Positions 1-7,177 of a stretch of DNA of 31,674 nucleotides are shown in pieces. Made by a program: the position numbers and the translations under genes. The notes under the pieces are model-generated. The model worked only from the letters and a program-made list of their open reading frames with translations. It searched no databases and was not told the DNA's origin. Position 1 is the first letter of the stretch. Every line of letters begins with the position of its first letter. Source of the DNA: Yes71-27 sp040758635 (GTDB taxonomy: Bacteria; Bacillota; Desulfotomaculia; Desulfotomaculales; Ammonificaceae); contig JBFLVI010000030.1 of the NCBI GenBank assembly GCA_040758635.1, forward strand, positions 1 to 31,674, given 5' to 3'.

Positions 1-251
1 ACTACCTCAATATCCCCTGCGTTCTGAGCAAACCCTGCCGGGTTACGGTGCAGGTCCTTGATTCCTCGGGGCGGCTGGTGAACACCCTGCTTTCCAGCAC
101 GGTCCGCTGCGGCCCGGTAAGCGTGGCTTGGGACGGGCGAAACGCCAGCGGAAAGTTCGTCTCCGCCGGAACTTACGAGTACCGGATTTCGGCCATTGAT
201 CTTAACGGATTAAGGCTTACGCCAGTGACAGGAACAATTACCGTTAATTAG
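1..251 (+). CDS. Secreted protein with C-terminal FlgD-type Ig-like domain (3' end only)
   Basis: The reading frame is open from base 3 and ends at TAG 249-251, so only the last 82 codons are in the window. The visible part is a beta-rich module of the FlgD_ig type: the VQVLDSSGRLVNTLL strand-turn-strand near the start, then VAWDGRNASGKFVSAGTYEY and a final strand ending TGTITVN. These domains sit at the C-terminus of many secreted or surface enzymes and of long FlgD hook caps. The FlgD encoded at 8924 lacks such a domain, but this gene is upstream of the operon promoter and cannot be assigned as its missing half. The identity of the N-terminal part is unknown. The domain call is fairly firm, the protein function is not. 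Confidence 0.75.
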   Translation, partial: YLNIPCVLSKPCRVTVQVLDSSGRLVNTLLSSTVRCGPVSVAWDGRNASGKFVSAGTYEYRISAIDLNGLRLTPVTGTITVN

Positions 252-293
252 AGGTGGTTCCAGCGCGACACCTTTTCAGATTAAAATTTATAT

Positions 294-300
294 TTCGACA
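294..300 (-). promoter_or_regulatory. Spo0A box (upstream, inverted)
   Basis: TTCGACA is the exact reverse complement of the 0A-box core TGTCGAA. In its A/T context it reads TTTTTTGTCGAAAT on the minus strand, close to the extended consensus TTTGTCGAAA. It lies about 20 bp before the sigma-H-like -35 element of the flgB promoter and pairs with a second perfect box downstream. Binding is inferred. Confidence 0.5.
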
Positions 301-318
301 AAAAATTTTCTAATCTAT

Positions 319-347
319 GCAGGAATTAGTCAAACTATGTATAATAT
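319..347 (+). promoter_or_regulatory. Promoter of the flgB operon, sigma-H-like (alternatively sigma-A with a perfect -10)
   Basis: GCAGGAATT at 319-327 fits the sigma-H -35 consensus RNAGGAWWW completely. After 11 bp, GTATAATAT at 339-347 fits the -10 consensus RNNGAATWW with one mismatch (T for G). The same -10 also contains TATAAT (340-345), a perfect sigma-A -10, but no TTGACA-like -35 stands 16-18 bp upstream of it. No sigma-28 promoter of the TAAA-N15-GCCGATAA type is seen. Transcription would start near 353, leaving a 45-55 nt leader before flgB. Two 0A boxes flank the promoter. Confidence 0.5.
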
Positions 348-368
348 AGAGTGAAAAACATAAAAACA

Positions 369-375
369 TGTCGAA
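369..375 (+). promoter_or_regulatory. Spo0A box (downstream)
   Basis: TGTCGAA is a perfect 0A-box core, followed by AA. It lies about 16-22 bp past the predicted transcription start of the flgB operon, a position where bound Spo0A would usually repress. Together with the inverted box at 294-300 it forms an 8-bp inverted repeat (TTTCGACA / TGTCGAAA) enclosing the promoter. Confidence 0.5.
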
Positions 376-396
376 AATTATCAGGGGATAATTGGA

Positions 397-810
397 GTGG
401 AAGCGCAAATGAGTATTTTTAATGATCCGGTAAAGAACGGTCTGACCAAAACCCTGGATGCAACCGCTTTGCGACAACGGGTCATCGCGGATAATATTGC
501 CAACGCTGACACACCCGGTTTCAAGAAGTCGGTTGTGCGGTTTGAAGACGCTCTGCGCCGGGCCTTGAAGGGCGATAACCTCCCTTTGAGAACCACCGAC
601 CCGCGGCACATCGGGGCCGACCCTTTCGCTTCGGTGACCCCGCGGGTGGAGCAGGTCAAAACCACGACCCTCCGGACGGACGGTAACAACGTCGACGTCG
701 AGGAAGAGATGATCAACCTGGTAACCAGCAACCTCACCTATCAGGCAGCGGTCAGGTTTGTCAGCGGCAAGCTCGGTTCGCTCCGTTACGTTATTTCGGG
801 TGGAAGGTAG
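397..810 (+). CDS. flgB: Flagellar proximal rod protein FlgB
   Basis: FlgB is a proximal rod subunit of the basal body, exported through the flagellar type III system. The N-terminal rod/hook motif is plain: LRQRVIADNIANADTPGFKK at about residues 26-45 (numbered from GTG). The C-terminal half ends in the helical region with TSNLTYQAAVRFVSGKL. Two starts are possible: GTG 397 behind AGGGG (9 nt spacing), or ATG 409 behind GGAG (11 nt), giving 137 or 133 residues. Family N-termini of the type MSIFND favour 409. It is the first gene of the operon, and its stop lies inside the ribosome binding site of flgC. Confidence 0.95.
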   Translation: MEAQMSIFNDPVKNGLTKTLDATALRQRVIADNIANADTPGFKKSVVRFEDALRRALKGDNLPLRTTDPRHIGADPFASVTPRVEQVKTTTLRTDGNNVDVEEEMINLVTSNLTYQAAVRFVSGKLGSLRYVISGGR

Positions 811-814
811 GTGA

Positions 815-1237
815 ATGGGGGTGCAGCTTTTCCGTACCTTCGCCATAAGCGGTTCGGGTTTGACGGCCCAAAGGCTGCGGCTTGACCTTGTTGCCAACAA
901 TCTCGCCAACGTTCACACCACGCGCACGCCCGCGGGCGGGCCGTACCGGCGCCAGGTTCCGGTTTTCGCCCAGCGGCTGGAAGCCGCCCGGAATGGCTTC
1001 AGCGGCGCGGGGGTTGTGGTCTCGCAGATCCTGGAGGACCAGAGTCCGCCGCAGCTTGTGTTCAATCCAGGCCATCCGGACGCTGACGAACAGGGGTACG
1101 TACGGTTTCCCGCAATAAACGTGGCGAACGAGATGGTGGACATGATCGCGGCTACGCGGGCCTACGAGGCAAACGCCACCGTCTTCGAGGCGGCGAAAAA
1201 CATGGCCCAGAAGGCGCTGGAAATCGGACGCGGTTAG
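815..1237 (+). CDS. flgC: Flagellar proximal rod protein FlgC
   Basis: FlgC assembles with FlgB, FlgF and FliE into the proximal rod. The 140-residue length is typical. The rod motif LDLVANNLANVHTTRTPAGG lies near residues 24-43, and the C-terminal coil-forming region NEMVDMIAATRAYEANATVF near 106-125. The start ATG 815 follows GGTAGGTG, which overlaps the flgB stop, so the two genes are probably translationally coupled. A 263-bp gap follows before fliE, unusual for this normally tight cluster; it holds a repeat element. Confidence 0.96.
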   Translation: MGVQLFRTFAISGSGLTAQRLRLDLVANNLANVHTTRTPAGGPYRRQVPVFAQRLEAARNGFSGAGVVVSQILEDQSPPQLVFNPGHPDADEQGYVRFPAINVANEMVDMIAATRAYEANATVFEAAKNMAQKALEIGRG

Positions 1238-1343
1238 GAGAGTGTTGCAAAACTCTGATTTTTCGAAAGCAGGCCCTATCTGCTCACAGGTGGCGAACTT
1301 TGGTAGAAAGCCCGGAGGCCGCGAAAAACGACCCAGCATTTTA

Positions 1344-1445
1344 GAGGTTAGAGGTAGGAGGTTGGAAGTGAAAATTCTTGAGGGAATTCGCCTATAGCGA
1401 ATTCCTACAATAAATTCTAACCTCTAACTTCTCACCTCTCACTTC
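1344..1445. repeat. Heptamer element 1: array - palindrome - inverted array (flgC-fliE gap)
   Basis: Four 7-bp units of consensus GAGGTTR run through 1344-1371. Five units in inverse orientation (consensus TAACCTC / TCACTTC) run through 1411-1445. Between them is a perfect 9-bp inverted repeat, GGAATTCGC at 1383-1391 and GCGAATTCC at 1397-1405, with a 5-nt loop. The whole block can fold as one long imperfect stem. It fills the larger part of the flgC-fliE gap; the remaining 1238-1343 shows no gene. Confidence 0.75.
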
Positions 1446-1500
1446 CATTTTGGCAGGCGAAGTTTATAAAGCGGTCTCTTAGGAAAGGCGGGGTTGAAGG

Positions 1501-1788
1501 ATGGAGGTCGGCCGGATTGGTTCCGCTTCCGTGGCGGCGGAAATAAAGAAAGAGCAAGCAGCCGGCTCGGAATCGTTTGGTGAAGTGTTGAACCGGATGG
1601 TTAAGGAGGTCAACGCCGCCCAGGTGAGGGCAGACGAAGCCATTAAAGGCTTCCTGTCTGGTGAAATCAAGGACCTCCACCAAGTGGTGCTTGCAACCGA
1701 GGAAGCCAGGTTGATGCTGGAGCTTGCGGTCCAGGTGCGCAATAAGGTGGTTGAGGCGTACCAGGAAATAGCACGCATGCAGCTCTAA
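1501..1788 (+). CDS. fliE: Flagellar hook-basal body protein FliE
   Basis: FliE connects the MS ring to the rod and is among the first export substrates. The 95 residues are normal for the family. The C-terminal half carries the conserved pattern: DLHQVVLATEEARLMLELAV (about residues 58-77), then VRNKVVEAYQEIARMQL at the end. The start ATG 1501 follows a GGCGGGG/GAAGG stretch. It lies between flgC and fliF as in Bacillus, although separated from flgC by the heptamer element. Confidence 0.96.
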   Translation: MEVGRIGSASVAAEIKKEQAAGSESFGEVLNRMVKEVNAAQVRADEAIKGFLSGEIKDLHQVVLATEEARLMLELAVQVRNKVVEAYQEIARMQL

Positions 1789-1822
1789 AAAATGCCCGTT
1801 GTTCGGGATCCGTCGCCGGTTG

Positions 1823-1852
1823 CACGGCGTTAATTTATCTCTTCACGCCGTG
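1823..1852 (+). other. Hairpin between fliE and fliF
   Basis: CACGGCGT at 1823-1830 and ACGCCGTG at 1845-1852 form a perfect 8-bp stem with a 14-nt AT-rich loop. No T-run follows, so it is not a standard terminator. It could be a processing or stability site. Its function is unknown. Confidence 0.4.
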
Positions 1853-1884
1853 TCCGGACGACTTTGTAGGGAGTAGGTGGTAGG

Positions 1885-3402
1885 ATGGACCTGCGTGCCC
1901 TGCTGGCCGAATTAAAAAAACGCTGGCAGGCTTTCAGCGCGACGCAGAAAGCCTCTGTCATGCTGGCCGGTATCGGTCTGGTAGCCGCGCTCTTTTACCT
2001 GAATTCGCTGATTACCCAGTTGAATTACGCCCCGCTTTTCCGGGGTTTGAGCCCGGAGGATGCGGGCGCGATTGTCCAGAAGCTCGACGAGATGAAGGTA
2101 AACTACCGGCTGACGGACGGCGGGGGTACGGTGCTCGTTCCGAAGAAAGAGATGTACAAGATCCGGGCCAACCTTGCGGCGGGCGGGGCCCTGGCCGGCG
2201 GCGGAATAGGGTTCGAGCTCTTTGACAAGACCAAACTGGGGATTACCGACTTCGAACAGCAGGTGAATTACCAGCGGGCATTGCAGGAGGAACTGCGCCG
2301 GACAATCGTTCAGCTTGGTGAAGTGGAACAGGCGCGCGTGCACCTGGTCATCCCCCAGAAGACCGTCTTCATCGAGGAGCAGCAGAAACCTTCCGCCTCC
2401 GTGGCGCTCAAGTTGAAGCCTCTGGAGCGCTTGCAGCCCGAGCAGGTGGAGGGGATTGTGGCGCTGGTTTGCGGAGCGGTGGAGGGTTTAAAGCCGGAAG
2501 ACGTGCACGTTATTGATATGTCGGGCAACGTGCTGAGCGACGTTTTGGCCAGTACCGGTCAGGCCCGGACGCTCAAAAGCCAGCAGGACCTCGAGCGGGC
2601 TTACGAACAGGAGCTTGAAAGACGCGTGATGCACGTGCTGGAAAGAATCTTCGGCCCGGGCAAAGCGGTGGCCATGGTGAACGCCGACTTTGACTTCAGC
2701 CAGAAGGAAACCGTAACCACGATTGCCTACGGCGCCCCGACAGTGATTAGCGAACATACCGTCACCGAGCAAAATGCTTCCGGAATCGCGGCGGGGGTTC
2801 CCGGCACCGATTCCAACCTGGTACCCACCTATCCCGCCGGAACGGCGGGCGGCGAAGGATACTCAAGGCAGGAAGTAACGCGGAACTACCAGGTTGGCCA
2901 GCGGGAGGAGAGGGTTATTCAGGTTCCCGGCCGGCTACGCCGCTTGGCCACGTCGGTGGTAGTTGACGCCAGCTTAAACGAGGCCATCGTCCAGCAGGTC
3001 CAGGACGTGGTGGCGGGAGCTATCGGCTACGACTCCGAGCGGGGCGACCAGATCCAGGTAGCTAGCATTGCCTTTGACAAGAGCTACCAGAAAAAGCTCG
3101 AAGCGGAAATGGCGGCAGCAGAAGCCAGAGCCAAGGCGGAGGCGCGGCGCGAGCAGATCATCACGCTTGTGAAGCAGGCAGTCATCGGGGTAGCCGGTCT
3201 GGTGGCGCTGCTGCTTTTCGTCCGGTGGTTCAGGCGGTTGAAACCGGCGAGTCCCTCGATCGAAGAGGTGGTTCCGGTTCAGGTGAGTGCGCAGCAGCCA
3301 CCGCCGAAGGTTGACGAGCGTTTCGTCCAGGTGAAACAGACGGCGGAAAAACAGCCGGAAGAGGTAGCGGATGTCCTTAGGGTGTGGTTGACCGAGGAGT
3401 AA
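1885..3402 (+). CDS. fliF: Flagellar MS-ring protein FliF
   Basis: FliF forms the membrane MS ring around the export gate and carries the rotor on its cytoplasmic tail. The 505 residues show the expected plan: a first membrane helix at about 24-42, periplasmic ring-building domains with GLSPEDAGAIVQKLDEMKVNY near 53-73, a central low-complexity stretch, and a second membrane helix near 431-449. The C-terminal tail ends PEEVADVLRVWLTEE, the FliG-binding motif, so the protein is full length. The start ATG 1885 lies behind GGGAGTAGGTGG. A 130-bp gap without a recognisable gene follows. Confidence 0.97.
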   Translation: MDLRALLAELKKRWQAFSATQKASVMLAGIGLVAALFYLNSLITQLNYAPLFRGLSPEDAGAIVQKLDEMKVNYRLTDGGGTVLVPKKEMYKIRANLAAGGALAGGGIGFELFDKTKLGITDFEQQVNYQRALQEELRRTIVQLGEVEQARVHLVIPQKTVFIEEQQKPSASVALKLKPLERLQPEQVEGIVALVCGAVEGLKPEDVHVIDMSGNVLSDVLASTGQARTLKSQQDLERAYEQELERRVMHVLERIFGPGKAVAMVNADFDFSQKETVTTIAYGAPTVISEHTVTEQNASGIAAGVPGTDSNLVPTYPAGTAGGEGYSRQEVTRNYQVGQREERVIQVPGRLRRLATSVVVDASLNEAIVQQVQDVVAGAIGYDSERGDQIQVASIAFDKSYQKKLEAEMAAAEARAKAEARREQIITLVKQAVIGVAGLVALLLFVRWFRRLKPASPSIEEVVPVQVSAQQPPPKVDERFVQVKQTAEKQPEEVADVLRVWLTEE

Positions 3403-3543
3403 ACACCGGTCTTCTAATTAGAGGCTGCAAAAAGTCTTGCCGGAACAGCTCAACCTGAACCATAGGGGCGGATAGAACCCGAGGCAAACAAGCATGGCGC
3501 AGAAAGGAAAGTCTTAAAACAATTTCCCGGTGGGGTGGGAAGG

Positions 3544-4554
3544 ATGGCGCAACCAAGGCTAAAAGGACTGCAAAAGGCGGCGGTTTTACTGTTGACTTTG
3601 GGGCCGGATACGTCAGCGAAAGTCCTGAAACACCATTTTCCAGAGTCCGAGATCGAGCGCCTTACCTACACTATTTCCAATTTGGGACGGGTTCCCCAGG
3701 AGGTACGGGACAGCGTCATTGACGAGTTTCTTGAACTGCAACAGGTGCGGTCGCACATCATCCAGGGCGGCGTCAAACACGCCAAGGAGATTCTGGAAAA
3801 GGCGGTGGGGCACCACAAGGCGGACGAAATCATCCGGCGCTTGACCCAAACGGCAGCGATAATCCCGTTCAGCGCGCTCAGGAAAACTGATCCCAAGCAC
3901 CTGTTAAGCTTCATCCGGGACGAGCACCCGCAGACGATTGCGCTCATCCTCTCGTACCTTGATCCCTCACAGGCGGCGGCGATTCTTTCGGCGTTGCCGC
4001 AGGAGCTCCAGACGGAAATCGCCAGGCGGATCGCGACGATGGAGCGGACCTCGCCCGAGATCGTCCACGAAATCCAGCGCGTCCTGGAGCACAAGATGAT
4101 GACGGTGGTCACGGTGGAGCAGACCCAGGCCGGCGGGGTGGAGTCGCTGGTGGCGATCCTTAACATGGTGGACCGGGCTACGGAGAAGAGCATTCTGGAA
4201 GAACTGGAGAACGAGGACCCGGCCCTGGCGGACGAGGTCCGCCGGCGGATGTTCATGTTCGAGGACATTGTCAAGCTGGATGACGTTTCTATCCAGCGGA
4301 TCCTGCGCGAGGTCAACACCAAGGACTTGGCCGTGGCGCTTCGCGGAGCTGCTGAAGAAGTCAAAAACCGCATCTTCAAGAATATGTCTCAGCGTGCCGG
4401 CAAGATGCTCAAGGACGAGCTGGAGTTCATGGGGCCGGTACGCCTGCGCCAGGTGGAAGAGGCGCAGCAAAAGATCGTGAAGATCATCCGCGCGCTGGAG
4501 GAGGCGGGCGAGATCATCATCGCACGGGGTGGCGAAGATGCTCTCATCCTCTAA
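3544..4554 (+). CDS. fliG: Flagellar motor switch protein FliG
   Basis: FliG binds the FliF tail and contacts the stator, setting torque and rotation direction. The N-terminal domain begins LKGLQKAAVLLLTLG. The middle domain has the EHPQ motif at residues 127-130, and the C-terminal charged torque helix includes ALRGAAEEVKNRIFKNMSQR. From ATG 3544 it is 336 residues, the usual length. An in-frame GTG at 3535 would add three residues, but ATG fits family N-termini better. The 3' end overlaps fliH by 17 bp, suggesting coupling. Confidence 0.97.
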   Translation: MAQPRLKGLQKAAVLLLTLGPDTSAKVLKHHFPESEIERLTYTISNLGRVPQEVRDSVIDEFLELQQVRSHIIQGGVKHAKEILEKAVGHHKADEIIRRLTQTAAIIPFSALRKTDPKHLLSFIRDEHPQTIALILSYLDPSQAAAILSALPQELQTEIARRIATMERTSPEIVHEIQRVLEHKMMTVVTVEQTQAGGVESLVAILNMVDRATEKSILEELENEDPALADEVRRRMFMFEDIVKLDDVSIQRILREVNTKDLAVALRGAAEEVKNRIFKNMSQRAGKMLKDELEFMGPVRLRQVEEAQQKIVKIIRALEEAGEIIIARGGEDALIL

Positions 4555-5218
4555 GCGGCGAATCCTGCGTGGTGTGGATTTCGGCGGCTTGGCGCCGCGG
4601 CGCCTCCCGTTGCGTGAACTTGACCTTAAACGGCATGCGGAACAGGAACGGGGGGCGGAACTCACGGTGGCGGATGCCGAACTGGCGGCCGCCCGGATGA
4701 TCAAGCAGGCCGAAGAGCAGGCTGCGCTTATCCGGGAGAAAGCTTACCGGGAGGGCTTCGAGCAGGGTTTCCAGGAGGGGCACGCCCGGGCCGAAGAAGC
4801 AACCCGGGAGATGCTGGCCAGGGCGCAGGAAGCGTTGCATACGGCGGAAGCCGAGCGGGTGGCAATCTTTAACCAGTTGGAACGGGAAGTGGTGGAACTC
4901 GCGCAGGAGATCGCCGCGCGGGTAGTGGCGGCGGAACTCAAGGTGAACCCGGAAGTGGTTCTGGCGGTCGCCCGGGAGGCGTTCACGCTGGTGCGGGACC
5001 GGCCTTATCTGATCCTCCTGGTGCATCCGGACGACCTGCCCGTCTGCCAGCAGGCGCGCCAGCAGTTTGAAGCATTACTGGCCGAAGGCGCCGTCCTGCG
5101 TATTCTACCCGATCCGCAGGTGGACCGGGGCGGGTGTATGGTCGATACGGGGAAGGGAATGGTTGACGCCACGCTCAGTTCCCGGCTGGCAGCCCTCCTG
5201 GAGACGCTTAAAGGATAG
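4538..5218 (+). CDS. fliH: Flagellar export ATPase regulator FliH
   Basis: FliH is the peripheral stalk that holds the FliI ATPase and links it to the C ring. The sequence is a long charged coiled coil in its first half, containing a short GxxxG-like repeat (REGFEQGFQEGHARAEE, about residues 71-87), then a V/F-ATPase E-subunit-like C-terminal domain. From ATG 4538, behind GGGGTGG, it is 226 residues. An in-frame GTG at 4529 is possible. It overlaps the end of fliG and is followed after 9 bp by fliI. Confidence 0.93.
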   Translation: MLSSSKRRILRGVDFGGLAPRRLPLRELDLKRHAEQERGAELTVADAELAAARMIKQAEEQAALIREKAYREGFEQGFQEGHARAEEATREMLARAQEALHTAEAERVAIFNQLEREVVELAQEIAARVVAAELKVNPEVVLAVAREAFTLVRDRPYLILLVHPDDLPVCQQARQQFEALLAEGAVLRILPDPQVDRGGCMVDTGKGMVDATLSSRLAALLETLKG

Positions 5219-5227
5219 GGATGATGA

Positions 5228-6541
5228 ATGACAGCGATTGACCTGGCTGCTTACCGGCAGCGCGTGCGGCAGGCAGACCTGCTGCGCCAGATCGGCGTGG
5301 TAACGAAGGTGGTGGGCCTCACCCTCGAGGTGCAGGGGCTGAAATCCTTTGTGGGGGAGGTCTGCATGGTCGACGTTCCGGGCGGACAGCCCATCGTGGC
5401 GGAAGTGGTGGGTTTCCGCGAGGACGTCGTCCTGCTGATGCCGTTTGGGGAACTGTCCGGGGTCTGCCCGGGTTGCCGGGTCGAGCCCCGGCGCCGGGCC
5501 TTTACGGTACGGGTCGGTGAGCACCTGTTGGGGCGGGTTTTAAACGGTCTGGGGGGGCCGATTGACGGGCATCCCCTGCCGCGTGGAATTCCGATGCCGG
5601 TCAACAACCGGCCTCCGTCGCCTCTTGCCCGGCGGCGAATCGAGAAGGTTTTTGCCACCGGGGTCCGGGCCATTGACGGGTTCATTACCTGCGGGCGCGG
5701 CCAGCGGGTGGGTATCTTCGCGGGCAGCGGCGTGGGTAAGAGCGTGCTGCTGGGAATGATCGCCCGGTTCGGCAGCGCGGACGTCAACGTAATCGCCCTG
5801 GTAGGCGAGCGCGGCCGCGAGGTGCTGGAGTTTATCGAAAAGGACCTCGGGCCGGAAGGACTGAAAAAGTCGGTCGTGGTGGTGGCGACATCCGATGAGC
5901 CGGCGCTGCTCAGGCTGAGGGCGGCGTTTGTGGCCACAACCATCGCCGAGTATTTCCGCGATACCGGGCGCGACGTGCTACTTCTGATGGATTCAATAAC
6001 CCGCTTTGCACTTGCCCAGCGGGAAGTGGGGCTGGCGGTCGGTGAGCCGCCGACGACACGGGGTTACCCACCGTCGGTTTTTGCACTCCTGCCACGGCTC
6101 CTGGAACGGGCCGGCAATGCCGAGCGCGGTTCAATTACGGGTTTCTATACCGTGCTGGTGGAGGGCGACGACATGAACGAGCCGGTAGCGGATGCGGTGC
6201 GGAGCATTATCGACGGGCACATCAACCTGCGCCGGGAACTGGCGGTGGCCAACCACTATCCGGCCATTGACGTTCTGGCCAGTGTGAGCCGGCTGATGCC
6301 GGACGTGGCGACACCGGAGCACCGGCAGGCCGCCGGCAGGCAGCGGGAATTGCTTGCCGCCTACCGCCAGGCGGAAGATCTGATCAATATCGGTGCCTAC
6401 GTTGCCGGCTCCAACCCGACGATTGACCAGGCAATCGCCGTTCACGGCGCGATAAATGCCTTTCTCCGCCAGGGGCCGGAGGAGTTTACCGCCTTCGATG
6501 ACTGCGTGGAACAGTTACTTGGCCTGGAAGGGGAGGTGTAA
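5228..6541 (+). CDS. fliI: Flagellum-specific export ATPase FliI
   Basis: FliI is the ATPase of the flagellar type III export apparatus, homologous to the F1 beta subunit. The Walker A motif GSGVGKS is at residues 166-172. The Walker B strand DVLLLMDSITRFA begins near 249, with its Asp at 255. The signature REVGLAVGEPPTTRGYPPSV follows. The 437 residues match the family. It starts at ATG 5228 directly after fliH and is followed by fliJ after 3 bp. Confidence 0.98.
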   Translation: MTAIDLAAYRQRVRQADLLRQIGVVTKVVGLTLEVQGLKSFVGEVCMVDVPGGQPIVAEVVGFREDVVLLMPFGELSGVCPGCRVEPRRRAFTVRVGEHLLGRVLNGLGGPIDGHPLPRGIPMPVNNRPPSPLARRRIEKVFATGVRAIDGFITCGRGQRVGIFAGSGVGKSVLLGMIARFGSADVNVIALVGERGREVLEFIEKDLGPEGLKKSVVVVATSDEPALLRLRAAFVATTIAEYFRDTGRDVLLLMDSITRFALAQREVGLAVGEPPTTRGYPPSVFALLPRLLERAGNAERGSITGFYTVLVEGDDMNEPVADAVRSIIDGHINLRRELAVANHYPAIDVLASVSRLMPDVATPEHRQAAGRQRELLAAYRQAEDLINIGAYVAGSNPTIDQAIAVHGAINAFLRQGPEEFTAFDDCVEQLLGLEGEV

Positions 6542-6544
6542 CGG

Positions 6545-6979
6545 ATGGGGCGGTTTTACTTTCGCCTGGAACCCGTCTTGAAGTGCCGGACGGTGAAAGA
6601 GGAACAGGAGGTTCAGGCTCTGGCCCAGGCGCAGCGCGACAAGGAAAAACTGGAGGAGACGCTCAGGATTGCGGCGGAGGAGTATGGGGAAAGCCTGGAG
6701 CAAAACGGGGAAACGCTTTGGGAGCTTGAACAGTGGGCGGTTTACCGCGACCTTTTGCGGCGGCGGGTGAAGATGCGGATCGCGGAACTGCAGGAAGCGG
6801 TGGCAGAGGTGGACCGGTGCCGCGCGGCGTTGCTCTCCGCCCGGCAAGACAGGTTGGTTGTGGAAAAGGTAAAGGAGCGGCGTTACGCGATTTTTCAGGC
6901 GGAAGAAGCCGGCAAAGAACGGCGCCATTACGATGAGCTTTCACAGCTCGCCTTTCAAAACCGGATAAGACACAAGTAG
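6545..6979 (+). CDS. fliJ: Flagellar export chaperone/stalk protein FliJ
   Basis: FliJ is the central coiled-coil stalk of the FliI ring and escorts chaperones to the export gate. The 144-residue, highly charged helical sequence begins FYFRLEPVLKCRTVKEEQEV, typical for the family, and has no membrane segment. ATG 6545 follows the fliI stop by 3 bp. In Bacillus the next gene is ylxF (motE); here none is seen, only a 198-bp gap before fliK. Confidence 0.93.
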   Translation: MGRFYFRLEPVLKCRTVKEEQEVQALAQAQRDKEKLEETLRIAAEEYGESLEQNGETLWELEQWAVYRDLLRRRVKMRIAELQEAVAEVDRCRAALLSARQDRLVVEKVKERRYAIFQAEEAGKERRHYDELSQLAFQNRIRHK

Positions 6980-7010
6980 GGATTAGTTTATAAAAACCGT
7001 TACGGAGAAA

Positions 7011-7121
7011 GTGGCGACCGAGGCAATCGGCGGTAAGATTTGGTGGGAAAATCTGGAAGCCGTTCAAAAACATTTGCACCCAACGGAGCCTGAGAAGACA
7101 TTTGAAGCAGGATTAAATTGA
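7011..7121 (+). CDS. Possible 36-residue small protein before fliK (doubtful)
   Basis: A short frame runs from GTG 7011 to TGA 7119-7121, with GGAG 3 nt upstream. It would encode a charged, tryptophan-containing peptide (IGGKIWWENLEAVQKHLHP in its middle). The left arm of the inverted repeat 7055-7160 lies inside it. It could be a remnant of the missing ylxF/motE gene, a leader peptide, or chance; codon use is less GC-rich than in its neighbours. I do not recognise it. Confidence 0.15.
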   Translation: MATEAIGGKIWWENLEAVQKHLHPTEPEKTFEAGLN

Positions 7122-7160
7122 TGGGTTCAGGGCGGCAGGCGCATTTTTGAAACGGCTTCC
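7055..7160 (+). repeat. Long inverted repeat ahead of fliK
   Basis: GGAAGCCGTT followed by CAAAAA (7055-7070) is matched by TTTTTGA then AACGGCTTCC (7144-7160), giving 16 base pairs with a single bulged A across a 73-nt interior. The right arm ends only a few bases before the fliK ribosome binding site (AAAGGGGGTGA, from about 7164). A folded mRNA could therefore influence fliK translation. A mobile-element remnant is the alternative. Confidence 0.6.
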
Positions 7161-7177
7161 CGGAAAGGGGGTGAATA

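Noticed and set aside
310..909. A 199-codon open frame on the minus strand across flgB
   Set aside because: It is the shadow of flgB and flgC, which have clear homology and ribosome binding sites; high GC produces long antisense frames throughout the window.
1239..1263. AGAGT-ACTCT hairpin with GATTTTT after flgC as a terminator
   Set aside because: The five-bp stem is weak and the T-run is separated; not good enough for a call inside an operon.
1911..1922. A run of seven A (TTAAAAAAAC) early in fliF as a frameshift site
   Set aside because: Lys-Lys codons fit the normal basic N-terminus, the frame is intact and nothing suggests a second product.
3493..3516. A tiny frame starting ATGGCGCAG 51 bp before the like-sounding fliG start
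   Set aside because: Only seven codons and no convincing ribosome binding site; the likeness to the fliG start is short enough to be chance.
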